64,000 nt of DNA from Leptodactylus fallax (Eukaryota > Chordata > Amphibia > Anura > Leptodactylidae): assembly GCA_947044405.1 (NCBI GenBank), contig CAMRHE010000017.1:12115001-12179000 (forward strand). The letters run 5' to 3'. Of this stretch, positions 46,338 through 59,099 are shown piece by piece. Below the pieces are notes generated by a model that searched no databases, was not told where the DNA came from, and saw only the letters and a program-made list of their open reading frames with translations. Position numbers and translations under genes: made by a program. Every line of letters starts with the position of its first letter. Position 1 is the first letter of the stretch.

Positions 46338-47239
46338 AACACTATAAATTAAACTGATGCACAGAATGATACAAGGATACAATGCATATCAGGGGAGTGC
46401 TCCTCCACTATACTCCACCTGTACACAGTGCATCAGTTTTGTTCAGAAGGTTCCTTTAGGATACTAGACTTAGTTCTATTTGATGATACAGTATCCATAT
46501 ACTATACAATTGAAGTGCCCTTTCTGAATGCCCTGCATTAACCCGCTGTAGTGTCATATCCCACGTGCACAAGCTGGTTTCTAGTCAACATCCATAAGCA
46601 GACATGACAAACAGTATAAAAGCATTATATGTATGGGAGGCTGCATATAGATCTCTTGTAATCCAATTATTCTTCCATAAATCAATACAATGGCTCCAAC
46701 ACTTCACACTCAAACAGTTCACTGGTAACTGGATTAGATGGGTCCTCGCTGGTACTTAGCACTCTAGAGAACACTTCAACACAGCCCTGACTGCCGGAGA
46801 GATGGGGGATGTAATATTGTAACAGTAGTGGAGATATAAATCTGAACTATAACTTCAACACAGTATCGCACAATGTCAGTAGTAAAGTGAAGCCGGTCAG
46901 AGCGCTCAAGCATTTAGGGGTTACAATGAATATTTACTCTGCAGTGATGCTCTTCGACCTGTGTATCACCAGCTGCAGTGGAAGTACAACCAACCCCCAT
47001 TATGCTCTGTCACTCCGCACCTCATCAACATGAGCACATTGGATTATTCACCACCAACAACTGCAACTAAAGATGGCCATACGCTTTACATGCTTGTCAG
47101 CAGCGCTTGTCAGCCTGACTCCCTCATATAAATGTATGCTTGGCTGAGTGGTGCATGTGCACTGAATTGGAAGAGGGGATACCTTGGGCAGCAGCTTATT
47201 ACCTCAAGAACTAAAGGATTGGGAAGTTGAAATCCAGAT

Positions 47240-47590
47240 GAGCAATACAGATTAATCGGATTCAACCCAAAATTTACAAATGTTTCAGGTTCGACCCAAA
47301 CTCAAAACCGTTGGTTTGTCACTCACAAAACATTATTATACAGTACTCTGTGGTCTCCTCATACCCCATAGTATTATAAGTAGAGGCCCAAGGGAGGTGA
47401 ATAAAAATAACAATTATACTCACCTTTTCTGGACATCCTCATGGAGTCCTTTGACATCCTCTTCTGGCTTCTAACTGGCTTCACGTCTGTCATTGGACCT
47501 CCCCGACTTCAGCAAGGCTGGGGAAAGTTGGGAGGCCACCATATACATTAGATGGTTGAATTAATCAGAATCTGCAGATTCAGCTGATGC
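47240..47590. mobile_element. Diverged AGAGATGAG-family interior
   Basis: CAGATGAGCAATACAG, GTTTCAGGTTCGACCC and AGAGGCCCAAGGGAGGTG match the family interior. Clear ends and target duplications were not found. Confidence 0.45.
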
Positions 47591-47599
47591 ACATCTGAT

Positions 47600-48959
47600 G
47601 CTAGGTTCACAACATCGTCTCCTCTCCATTGTTGGGTCCAATCAGGGGACCCAAACAACGGAGAGACGGACTGCTAAAATAGTGGTAACACACGGAGTTC
47701 GACACACCCCATTGACTATAATGGGGGTCCGTTGTTATAAAACAGAAACTGACAGAGGAAAAGTCTTCCATGCAGGACTTCTTCCTCTGCCGATTTTAAG
47801 GTGGACACTGTTGACGGGGACTCCGACGCAGACGTAAACCTAACCTAATATGTATGGCCAAGGCCATGGCCTTCTAGGAACCTCTAGAATTCAGAGTGGC
47901 TTTCACAGGCTAGTTTGTCTATTGAAGTTAGTTTGCGTTAATTAAAAAACAGCTAAAATTAAAGTAGATCTAAATGAGAATAAAGACTGTATTGAATTAA
48001 TGAATGGTGGTTAGGGGACCCTTTACCTCCTCCTCTAAAAATGTGACCTCATAGCCAATCACTGACCACATCAATGATCCAGCCAGTGAGCAGTCCAGGA
48101 AGTAGAGACCAGCAGGGAGCCTGTGAAGCATGGGGCCAGGAACAGCAGGGGAACCATGACATATTTTTGTTAAATTTTAAAGTCATTCTTACCCTTTACT
48201 GGCTGGACTACTTCTTTATCTTTTATCGTTTTTTTTTTTTTTGTTTTTTTTTGTTTTTTTTTAGGATTTTGGCTTTAAATCACAGTTTAATACATTTTCA
48301 CTGGATTTCTTGAGCATAAACAACCCCCTGTATCTATTCCAGTTAAGTGGGTAAAGGCAATGCAGGGAGGTGAGGAAGGCTTCATTTTAGTCTGGTTATT
48401 ATAAAGGTGTACCTGCAGAGCAAAGCGTTTGTAGGAAAGTCAGAACTGGTGAGACGGAGATATGAAATGTGGGGAGAATATAGATTATATCTGCCTCTAT
48501 ACCATGTATTTTGTGTATGTAGTGTCAATGAACATCATTATAATATTATTATTACCAGTCATGAACTCTACAAAATCAACAATACAGATCAGCCAGGTTC
48601 TGCTCCTCAATATCTCGGTACAATCTTGTACTGTATATTTTTCATCATCTTGGATAGGAGGTAGGTGTCTGAGAGCCCATAGGGCTGCTTTTACTGTCCC
48701 CAGGGTGCCTAGCATGCCTCCTTACTGTCCAGATTTGGGGTGCTATCCCAGGTAGTGGGCTGGATTTCCTGGTTTCAGCGGAAACAGATGGTACAATGGT
48801 GAAGCAGGGAATCATCAAGGGTGTCTGCTGGCATTTTGGAGGCAGGCAGGCGCAATGTAGTGACATCACGATATTGCGCTTGCTGCTCAAAGCTGCTGAG
48901 AGACAAGAGTGACCTCTCGATGAACGGGACAAGGCGAGTATTTATTAGTATTTATTTAG
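47600..48959. other. Non-coding with dispersed repeat ends
   Basis: GCTAGGTTCACAAC at 47611 and GTAAACCTAACC at 47834 look like inverted ends of a small element. A T/G homopolymer stretch is at 48227-48263. No gene. Confidence 0.4.
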
Positions 48960-49480
48960 AATTATAATGTTTGGGGGCCACAAGGAGGACATTATATTGT
49001 GCGGGGGCCACAAAGGGGACAATATAAGGTGTGGGTGCCACAAGAGGACTTTATGCTGTGTGGACGCAACATGGGAACATTATGCAGTGTAGGGGCTTCA
49101 AGGGGATTTTATATTGTGAGGATGCCACCATATATTATACTATGGGCTGGACACATGGGAAAATTATGCTCTGTGGGGGCCACTGGAGGAACATTATACT
49201 GGGTGGGGGCAACTGTGGGGATATTATACCTGTATGGGACCATAGAGGGAATGTTATCTAATGTGTGGGTGCCACAAGAGGACTTTATGCTGTGTGGGCA
49301 CAACAAGGGACCATTATGCTCTGTAGCGGACATTATATTGTGTGGGGGCCACAAGGAGATGTAATACTGTATGGGGACTACAAGGTCACATTATGTTGTG
49401 TGGAGGCCACAAGGTGGAATGATACTGTATGGGGATCACAAGGGGACATTATATTGTGTGGGGGCCACACAGGACTATAA
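48960..49480. repeat. 30-bp minisatellite (about 17 units)
   Basis: GGGGGCCACAAGGGGACATT then ATATTGTGTG repeats every 30 bp (48973, 49003, 49033 and onward). Because 30 is a multiple of three, open frames run through it on both strands. Confidence 0.9.
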
Positions 49481-50302
49481 TAACATACAGGGGCACTAAG
49501 CAAGCATTACTCAGTGCAGAGGCCTTTTAAAATGGCAATATACTGGGATAAAGGGATTGGGTACAATTGGGCAAGTTCAAATAGGACAAATTTGTGGATT
49601 TTGTCCCTCTTTCTAGCATTTGAAAACTGACGTGTCCTATCCTATAAGGTCTACCTTATTGCCAAACCCTTCAACTCCCATCCCCACCAGAGTACCAGAG
49701 GATCCATCTGCGGCCCCAGGCTCTAACACATTAATGGTCCAGCAGAAGACACCCAAAATTGAAGGGCACTATACTGTAGTCTGTTCCCTAGTTGTTGGAG
49801 GGTGGGCCCCAGAGCAATTTTATGGTGGGTCTAAGGACCCCCAGTCCCACACTGCATCTCCAGCAGGTGTCTTGGGAATCATCTACTGTAACTTCTCATA
49901 TTTAGGCTTAATATAAATCAATATATTACAGGTAAGACGGTAACAAGCTGTGTAGCAGTTATATTGCCCACCCTAAGAAATATACACGAACACTTCCCAT
50001 ATCCTTGGAAATTCTCATTAAGGTTACTAATGAATGTACTAATGACTAATATCATCATATGATCACGATGTATCCTGCAAGATCTGTTAGATTATAGGAC
50101 ATGTGATACTGTTAAATAACCGCAGTTCTGAGACTGAAGACGAAAAATCAATCTGAAATAACTTGTATCCTAAACATGATTAACAAGTGCGGTAATTGGA
50201 GCCTGAAATGAGCAGCGCCCCCCATCCCTCGCACCCTACATAACAGCTTATCCCCAGGGGGTTACAAAATCTATGGCGGCAAGCAGCTGAATAATGGAGC
50301 AT

Positions 50303-50558
50303 CTTAAAGGGATATTCCCAACATGGACATTTACAGCATATCCCCAGGAAATGCCATAACTGACTGATCAATGCAGCTCTTTCCATGTACTTCTATGGGA
50401 GCTACGGAAACAGACAAGCCGCTGTACAGGTGGCAGCCACATCTCCATTCATTGACCGTCTGGACCTGGTGGGTCAGCGGAACCTGTGTCAGACATTTAC
50501 AACATACTGTATCCTGTGGATATGCCATTAATATCCAATTTGGGAATACCCCTTTAAG
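50303..50558. mobile_element. Palindromic MITE, CTTAAAGGG...CCCTTTAAG
   Basis: CTTAAAGGGATATTCCCAAC is mirrored by AATTTGGGAATACCCCTTTA then AG. The termini match at about 20 of 24 positions. It is non-coding. Confidence 0.75.
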
Positions 50559-51179
50559 TCTAAAAAAGGCTAATCCTTTATTGACTAGTATGCAAGGAGG
50601 GCAAGTAATGCACAATATACAATGGAAGATATACCTGGCCATATGCAATGCTGTGCGAATATTTTAGGCAGATGTGAAAAAAATGAGAAGGGAGAAAGCC
50701 ACATATCTAATCCTTCTTTGTTCCCTAAATATCCCTTCTGATACTGCAACCAAGAACATCAACTGGTTATCTACCATTTAAAGCAGTTTTTTAGGATTTG
50801 CTATAGGTTAGCCTGTGAAGAATAAAGGAGCTCATACATTGCTTAGTCAATATACATACTAGTGTAGCCATGTCAGGCACTGAAGCTCAGTCCAATAGAA
50901 GGTAACTGCAGATAGCGCTATGCCTGCAGAAACAATGAAGGGACAAGGGCTTCTTCTGCATGTTGTGGCCGCTACAGTAAGTGTCAGACTCCCACTGTTC
51001 ATACAAAAGGATAGGCCATCATCTGAAAACCTTCAATCTTTAGCCTGTGTTAGTCCGTGTATCGGCAGGTTGTGGCCCCACTGTCACGCCAAACCGGGTT
51101 GGCTTTGGGCCATTTCTGACTCTCTAAACCCAGTACAAGGATCAGGACTTCTTTGTAGGGAGACCACCAGGTCACAACT

Positions 51180-51466
51180 AGAGATGGCTGAATCTTGCGA
51201 GATTTGTTTAGTGAATATTTGCGAGGTTCGCCTACCAATTTTCTTTACTAGTCTAAGGTGCTTTTCTTATACTTTGGGGTCTCTTCAGGCCCCAGAATAT
51301 AATAATAAAGTAATAAACATTGATACTCACCTTCCCTCACCTCTGCTGGTATTACCTGGGACTGCTGAGACTTGTGATTGTCCCACTGTGGTCACGTGGC
51401 ACATGCCGACCTCATGATACCCTAAAGATCTCTGGTTTGGCAGACCCTAGATTTTTGGAAAGCTAG
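51180..51466. mobile_element. AGAGATGAG-family element, diverged
   Basis: It starts AGAGATGGCTGAATCTTGCG and includes GGGTCTCTTCAGGCCCCAGA then ATATAATAATAAAG. The right end is worn. Weakly similar decamers (GGTCACAACT, AGTCACAATC) flank it. Confidence 0.5.
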
Positions 51467-53203
51467 TAGTCACAATCTCTTGGAGTGATCCCAATGCTGG
51501 TAACAGTTGGCTGGGGGTCAAGAGATATTGGTGCAACAAAGGGTCAGATAAGAATGATGCCAGAGAACAGGTTGAGATCTGGACAGGCAGAGTTTATGCG
51601 TAGTCAGTGGTCTGGGCAGGTAGATAGTGCACGGGTGCATTAGTCAGGCACCAGCCGAGGTCAGACACAGGTATTCAAGGATAATACATAACAGGAGACA
51701 GAGACGAGGTCCTCTAATGGGCCAGGGTCAAAAACAACAGTAGACACCTTAGCAGGACAGTGGATAACCCAGACCTTTTGGTCAGGTGTCTTGCTAAGGG
51801 AGTAGTTAGATTGTATAGAAAGAGCCTAGCTGGGATTGGATGGGGACAGATAAGTTGGTGTACATGCTGGCCGTTTAAGAGACAGCAACAGCAGATATAT
51901 ACACCCTATGAGCAGAGGAAGGAGGAGAGGACGAGAAGTGGGCATGAGAGTGTGGAGTAGGTAGAGCTCTATGGGAACAGTATCTAGGCTGGTAGCCTTA
52001 CCGTCTGTATCAAGAAAAACCACAAAATGAATAACAACATGACAATAAATACCGAACATTTACATTTTAATAAATGCAATAAAACAACCAACATTAACAA
52101 TTTATTTCCTATAACAGGTAAACAAAAAAAATCACATGACGGATTGCCATCGATCGGCCAACGCCGTCCTAGGAAATGCAGGATAATGCAGTATTTATTG
52201 AGATGTTAGTGTCTCCAGATTTATAGATGATAAAAAAAAATCTGCTTCACAATCCTGTTAGTTTTTGCAAATAGGAGATAAATTGTGAACCTTATTCCTT
52301 CCCATTGATGGCTGTGTTTTATTGGCTCTGCAAAATGCACTTACATTGGCATGAAGAACGCCGTGATGGATTTGCAATAGATTGAGGCATCCTACAAGCA
52401 ATGGGTGCTTCTGAACAGGAAATGGCAAGTATATTACGAGCTCCTTGCCTTAAGTGCAGTATAAAACAACTTTAAGAAATCCCCATTGACAGACTCATAC
52501 ATTTAAGTCAGTGCAACTAATGGAACATTCATTTAAATTTTCTCTTATGGTAATAAGTTACACCGACACTCGGCAACCCAGCTGAAAACTTGCCTTTGTG
52601 TGATATTGTTCATCTCGGGGCATTCGGAGGCAGTGACTGTTCAGAACATTGTGCTTTGTAGCCTTTTTTGTAGCAAAATAGCATTAAACGGCCATCAATT
52701 CCTCCACTATTTACATTTTTACTGCTCCTTTTCAGTAAGGTTTTTATTTGACTTTGCTATAAAATGAACGACTGGTGGATGTTAAGAATTTTTAACAAAA
52801 AATAAAATGGATTGTGTTTATTGCTATAGTTGGAGTAAGTAGAGGACCGGGTTTTATATGCTGGGTTTAATAGTATTCTGTTTTAGTGTTTTATATTGTG
52901 TTTTACAATGTGGCAAAATGATTCTATTTCTTACCTGTAGCTATGGTGACTAGATCCAGACTTTTACTAATACAGCAAGGTGGAATTTGAGTGGCAGCAC
53001 TACACATGTGATTGTTTTATTACGTTTTATTGGAGGTAGAGATGAAGCTCCTGTATGGTACTGGTGCAATAAACTGTATGGATGTACATGGGGGGGAAGC
53101 CCCATAACAAAACTTGTAGTGGATCCCCTATGCACATTGACCACTTTCAGCTTCAAGTTCACTATGTGAAAAGTCTATGTATATTTTGGTATTCTGTAAG
53201 CAC
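51467..53203. other. Non-coding; possible retroposon fragment 51540-51980 and candidate conserved element 52280-52740
   Basis: The stretch 51540-51980 is rich in CAGG/AGTCAG phrases and resembles 61655-61930 in style. The stretch 52280-52740 is unique and AT-rich without repeat signatures. No exon. Confidence 0.35.
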
Positions 53204-54165
53204 AGGGATAACAGTCACACAATGACGTCAGGGAGAATATACACAGTGATGTCACAGTAAAGGGATAATACACACAGTGATGTTACACTACAGGAATAAT
53301 ACACACAGTTATGTCACAGTACAGGGATAATACACACAGTGATGTCACAGTACAGGGATAATACACACAGTGATGTCATGGTACATATATAATGCGCACA
53401 GTGATGTCACAGTACAGAGATAATACACACAGTGATGTCACAGTGCAGGGATAATACACACAGTGATGTCACAGTACAGGGATAATACACAGTGATGTCA
53501 CAGTGCAGGGATAATACACACAGTGATGTCACAGTGCAGGGATAATACACACAGTGATGTCACAGTGCAGGGATAATACACACAGTGACGTCACAGTACA
53601 GAGATAATACACACAGTGATGTCACAGTATAGGAATAATAAACACAGTGGTGTCACAGTACAGGGATAATACACACAGTGATGTCACAGTACAGGGATAA
53701 TACACACAGTGATGTCACAGTACAGAGATAATACACACAGTGATGTCGCAGTATAGGGATAATACACACAGCGATGTCACAGTACAGGGATAATACACAC
53801 TGTGATGTCACACTACAGAGATAATACACACAGTGATGTCACAGTACAGGGATAATACACACAGTGATGTTACACTACAGGAATAATACACACAGTGATG
53901 TCACAGTACAGGGATAATACACACAGTGATGTCACAGTACAGGGATAATACACACAGTGATGTCACACTACAGAGATAATACACACAGTGATGTCACAGT
54001 ACAGGGATAATACACACAGTGATGTCACACTACAGGGATAATACACACAGTGATGTCACAGTACAGGGATAATACACAGAGTGATGTCACAGTACAGAGA
54101 TAATATACAGTGATGTCACAGTACAGGGATAATACACACAGTGATGTCACAGTACAAGGATAATA
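53204..54165. repeat. 31-bp minisatellite, array 2 (about 31 units), opposite orientation to array 1
   Basis: Units read GGGATAATACACACAGTGAT then GTCACAGTACA, the reverse complement of the array at 10014-10372. Most units carry TGATGTCA. Exact TGACGTCA palindromes survive at 53223-53230 and 53586-53593. After the SINE a partial unit resumes at about 54418-54450. Confidence 0.95.
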
Positions 54166-54416
54166 GGGCAGCACGGTGGTTCAGTGGTTAGCACTGTAGC
54201 CTTGCAGCACTGGAGTCCTGGGTTCGAGTCCTGCCAAGGGCAACATCTGCAAGGAGCTTGTATGTTCTCCCCGTCCTTGTTTGAGTTTCCTCCCACACTC
54301 CAAAGACATACTGATAGGGAATATAGATTGTGAGCCCTATATGGGACAGTGACTGTCAATGTCTGTAAAGCGCTGTGGAATATGATGGCGCTATATAAGT
54401 AAGCATAATAATAATA
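54166..54416 (+). mobile_element. tRNA-derived SINE inserted in the minisatellite
   Basis: The head GGGCAGCACGG is followed by a perfect pol III A box TGGTTCAGTGG (54177-54187) and B box GGTTCGAGTCC (54221-54231). The body has TGTATGTTCTCCCCGTCC and TTTCCTCCCACACTCCAAAG. The tail has TGTAAAGCGCTGTGG and GGCGCTATATAAG, ending in an ATA/AAT run. This is a common SINE type in fish and amphibians. The AATA/ATAATA at each side suggests target duplication within the array. Confidence 0.9.
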
Positions 54417-54450
54417 ATCACAGTGATGTCACAGTACAGGGATACTAAAC

Positions 54451-55518
54451 ACAGTGATGTCTTGGTAAACATAGTAAACTAAAGCGAAAATGTGCCCCAT
54501 AGCACAGAGGCATGCCAAAAGGTTACCATACAGTATATGCTATGTCATTACAGCCTAGATACAACAACATATAATGATGATGTCACATGCAAAGAGTATG
54601 ATCCCAAGAATGGAAAGTGCTAAACTGAGCCCCACAGTCTGATAGTCAGATAGAGAATGAATGGAGCGGTAATACATTCACACAGGCGAAACAGGACCCC
54701 ATTCCCAGCTCCTGTGGATAGGCCATACCTTGCTTTGGCAGCATAACCCCTTTAAGCCTTACAAAGATGTATGGACTTTGCTACTTGGAACCCCAGATCT
54801 GAGACTTGGTGCCAGGGCTTAGATGTGGCTATAACTTTCCCCCTTCTAATATCTTCGCTTGGTATAGCAAATCTAATCAAGCGTGTTATTGCTATTTTAT
54901 CCTGGTTTGGTAAGAAGTGCTGAGGTTTGAGGCGCTCTTTGTCATTGTGATCACACATCTGTCTTCATCTGAGCTATGAGGCTAGTTTGCAAACTTTGCC
55001 ATAAATCTGTATTTCCATCAGACAAGTGACAGTATAAAAACAAATGAGGCGGCAGATCCTGTTAATTACAGATGGCAATAAACAAAGCGCGCTATTATAA
55101 TGAGGTGTAATGTAACATCTGGCTGCATCTTCTTCAGCTATTATGACATATGAAAGTATAAGGATGTCACGTGGTTCAGCTGAAGACACGATGTAAGAAT
55201 GTTATGTAACATTGTAATGCAAATGTCCCAACCTAAAAGTTGCATGAAGGTGTCGATGTGAAAAAGCGTCAGCGTACACTTTTAACACTTTTAAATCCAA
55301 TGTTCTGTTCTGAATCATTTCTTAATATATCTTTGTAGAAGTCAGAGCTCAGTTTTTCTGATTCACAGCTTCACATCCTCTGCATAGACCTAGCGTTAAA
55401 TGATAAAATTCTGTCTATCTGTAGCCACCACTAGGGGGAGCTTAGGCGCATACTGTTCTATTATAGGGTTCTAGTATAAACAGTAAGCTCTTAAAAGGAG
55501 TATTTCACCCAGCCCCAA
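54451..55518. other. Non-coding; one GCCACCACTAGGGGGAGCT motif
   Basis: The motif lies at 55424-55442 in a segment that also resembles 58680-58760. No gene is seen. Confidence 0.45.
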
Positions 55519-55698
55519 AGATAGATAGGTTAGAGTCATCTTAATCAAATGGTGTTTTTCTTTTTTGAATGGTTGCTCCCATTGCTGAAGGTGTTGCTCC
55601 AAAGAGCTCATTTGCAAATTGACCAAAACAGCGATATTTTGGCAACAGAGGCAGTGATTCACAAGGGCAAAACACCATTTGATTCAGGTGACCCTAAT
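55519..55698. mobile_element. Palindromic MITE, AGGTTAGGGTCACC family, copy 2 (internally deleted)
   Basis: AGATAGATAGGTTAGAGTCA at the left, GCTCCAAAGAGCTCATTTGC in the middle and TTCAGGTGACCCTAA at the right match 8654-8915. Confidence 0.75.
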
Positions 55699-55888
55699 GT
55701 GGTTTTGGGGTTGGGCCTCTGTTGCAATATATCATGCAATGTTACCGCCCACTTGTCTAATAGACTCCAATTTGCAACTACTCTAAAAGGGTTTATATCT
55801 TTGGAATAGCTGAACAGATGTGGATAAACAAAACACCCAAACACTCAGGATGACAGCGTCGATCAGATGAGAGATGTCATTGGGCTCT

Positions 55889-56138
55889 TTAGGCCGGGGG
55901 GCCCCACGTGGCGTAAACAGTGAATCCCATCCACGCAATGCAGAAATATACATGTAGAGGGAATGCTGCGATTTCCAAAACCGACCAACGCCGGCGGTTT
56001 CCCTATAGGTATAATGGAAGCAGAACCTCTGCAAACTTTCTGTGAAAAGCGCTGCAGGAAAAACCTCAATGCATTTCCAACGCTTTAATTCCCGCAGCTC
56101 TTTATCGCTGCAGCCCGCTACGTGGGGCCGTAGCCTTA
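55889..56138. mobile_element. MITE, GGGGCCCCACGTGG family, copy 2
   Basis: It starts TTTAGGCCGGGGGGCCCCAC and ends GCTACGTGGGGCCGTAGCC. It shares TTTCCCTATAGGTATAATGG with the copy at 25136. Confidence 0.7.
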
Positions 56139-56264
56139 AAAGATTTGCCCCAGTTTCTCAAACCTCTTCTTGTACTGTCGCTGTTAGCTGGATGAATGGC
56201 TAATATTTTTGCATTCCTCTAACAATGAGCATGCCGTATGGACAGGGCTATTCCAGTTAATGGT

Positions 56265-56410
56265 TCTGGTTCCCAGCGCAGAGAAACATAGAAGATTGAT
56301 GGCAGACATAACCCCTCGGACCATCTAGTCTGCCCTTATATTATTACCCCTGTATCTTAGGATAGACATGTGACATGCTTAAATTCACTTAGTGTAGATT
56401 TCCCGTCTAC
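56265..56410. repeat. Dispersed repeat fragment (GAAACATAGAAGATTGATGG)
   Basis: GAAACATAGAAGATTGATGG and CCATCTAGTCTGCCC are phrases of a very common vertebrate interspersed repeat, from memory. I did not assign a class. Confidence 0.45.
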
Positions 56411-58590
56411 AGAGCTACAATATCAGGTCCTGCTGTAGATTTACGCTTGGTTCAGGTGGCGATAGTGTATCTTGCTTGCTTTTTGCTTAGGTGATACAGA
56501 ATTTTTTCCTCTCTTTCCCTCTACATAAGAGACGCTGCCTGTGGGTACAATCCTCTACTCTTCAGATGTGAGCCGCGTACATGCAATAAATATTATATTA
56601 CATGCCCTTAACAAAACTCTGCGTTTAGAATCCTCCCAGCGTGAGGAACGACCAAAATAGTTTGACAATATCACAGATGTTCCGTTGCGCTGTTAGCTAG
56701 TTATTGCTGCTTTAAATGATGTTTTAATACAAAAACACAACTGTTGTTTCCATTTTATGGCTGTCAAAATGTTGCCTCATATTTAAGGAAATGAGTTTTC
56801 TAAGCAGAAGTTTTATTGATGGCTTCTATTGTTCCTAGGACTCCATAAAGAGGATCATGCCGTAACCGGAGAATTGCAGCTGCAGTTTCCCTTCCCATAG
56901 TTTAATAACACGGTTGGCATTTCAGGACGCGTTATTGGGCGGTAATGACCAGTGTGTGTTGTTGGATGTGTCGTTGCTGGAGATCTGTGGGGATTCTCAG
57001 CACTGTGTGCACTAGTACATTGAGAAGACATCTAGATACACTAATGTAGGCTGATGTATTTTCACACCCCCTCGCCTGCCAGACGATTCTCCAAGTCACT
57101 GTTCTTTTTGTTTTTTCTTTTTCTGCAGATGTTCCTCAACACGTTTATAGCCAACTGCATTTCAACGCTTTTTGCCTTTTATTTTTCACCACTTTGTAAT
57201 TCTGTATTAAATCAGAGGTTGCTCTTTTTTTTCGAAGCCTAAGGCTACATGTACACGACGGTATATTGTGGTCTGTGTGTTGTTTGTATACCGGATAGTA
57301 CAGGGACTCATTCATCTCTGTGGCGCCATACACTGCCATGATGTTCATGGGGTCGTAAGGCTGGCCATCAACAACTCAGGACATGTCCTATTATGGTCCT
57401 CATTGATTGAAGTGTATGTGTCAGTGGAAAGAGTGGACAACACAAGGATGACATCCATTTGCCATCCCTTTTGCTTTTTCACTGACCCAAGAGGCCTAAA
57501 ATTGTGGAATGAACATGACAAATTTTTATACCGGATTTGGTTGCACCTCATATCTCTTATTTATGGCACCATGACAAAAAGGGGAAGGACCCAACATCTA
57601 CAAAGTTGACCTTTCCATGGGCAGGGGGTGCAGGTGTATGGGGTGTAGAGTTAGCAATCACTTCTCGGCCCTGAAGCCTACAGCATAAGAAGACAACAGT
57701 ATTATAGGTAGCACATATAAAGTGGGGCCTCTGGGCTCATAGCAGCAATGGTTCCCAATTGCTCCTGTTTGGTAGTTTTACTCTTTTCATTCAACTCTAA
57801 AGATTCCCATGTACCATCAATGATTGTTGGATAATTGCTCATTTAGCTGCCAGCTTCCGTAGATTCCACAGACACATGCACACTCAGTTCGGCCGAGTAT
57901 TTATAGGTTTTTAATCAGGAGAGGGGAGTAGGCAGCTACAAGACAACTTTTGCAGCATATCTTCCAGGGGACAAAAGATCTGGCATGATGCAATCCAGCA
58001 TGCATAATTCTTCTTACATCTGTTAGGCAAGAACTGGGAGACTCCCATACACATGCCAGTTCCACCAAAATTTACACATTTGGCCAAATTTTTTTCTTAT
58101 GTGTATGGGGGCCTTCATCTCAGTACTTGTTTATTGCACCCTGGTCCAAGATAGAAGGTGACTCCTCTACCTTCCAAACCCATGTAGGCCAGAAGGGTGG
58201 TAAGATGCTGAGACTGATACTCCACTCGATCACATAGTCATTTGTAGTACCTGCGGAGAAGGCTAGCCATTTGAAGATGACACCACCCATGATAAGAGTT
58301 AGGTATGTTTTTTTCTATAGATATTTCCTTAACTTAGCTCAAATTTGAATAAGGACTCTAAGTTTTCATTAAACTAGCTCACCATAATATGACAACGTGC
58401 CCGCAAAACCTTTAAAAGGCTGCAATACACAACACAACCACTGGGTGGCCACACATAGACAGAGATAGGATATCAAGTTGTCATACAATAGCACAAAACT
58501 AGATTGTCTCAAAAAGCTAATTATCTTATGCCAGATATATCTGGACATATCCTGCCTAGAGGAAAGCTAAGGAAGGACACATCTGTAGGG
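56411..58590. other. Non-coding; candidate conserved stretch 56640-57000
   Basis: 56640-57000 is unique in the window (TTATTGCTGCTTTAAATGAT, GAATTGCAGCTGCAG). The stretch 57830-58120 has dispersed-repeat phrases. The 113-codon frame at 57268-57609 has no family signature. Confidence 0.35.
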
Positions 58591-58718
58591 TCATTAGTCT
58601 AGTCTGTGCTGAGTTATTTCTAAATATCTCATCATAGTAGTCCTCTCTGTTTTCTGATACAGGGCTCCAAGCTTTTGCATTGCCATAGTATGAAATGATA
58701 AAAATTGAGATGCTTACA

Positions 58719-58737
58719 GCCACCACTAGGGGGAGCT
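58719..58737 (+). promoter_or_regulatory. CTCF-like motif GCCACCACTAGGGGGAGCT
   Basis: CCACTAGGGGG matches the CTCF core pattern, but the usual GGCG end reads GGAG. An identical 19-mer is at 55424-55442 in the same orientation and in related flanking sequence, so both lie in a dispersed repeat. Binding is unproven. Confidence 0.3.
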
Positions 58738-59099
58738 GAGGACAGAGCTTACTGTATACTGTGTTCTTGGTGCATTCAGTGTATACACAGTACTTCAATC
58801 CCATCACTTGTATCCTCTTGTACACAAGACTGTTTTCTGTATGGTGCAGGCCCGCCAATAAGAATCAATAAGCAGAGGGGCAGTTTTTTAAAATAATTTA
58901 TGTAAAACTTGTTATATTTTGAGTAAATTAATATGGCATCATGTGACAACCCCTTTAAGAAATCAGTTGTCACAGAATGATGGATCTATGAGATGAATGA
59001 ATGAATGAGAAATTCCAAAATCCTAAAATCTTCCTGGTTCTGATTTTAAAGGGGTTTAGGGTAGGCCATGGCAGGGGTTACAGTAATATAGGTAAGAAT

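Noticed and set aside
48999..49364. 121-codon frame with 10-residue repeats
   Set aside because: 30-bp minisatellite. Unit changes are not biased toward synonymous sites by eye.
53204..54165. Possible CRISPR array because of regular 31-bp spacing
   Set aside because: Units are contiguous without unique spacers, and the DNA is eukaryotic. It is a minisatellite.
54166..54240. Functional tRNA gene
   Set aside because: A and B boxes are perfect, but the segment is the head of a 250-bp SINE with the usual body and tail, and a proper tRNA fold was not evident.
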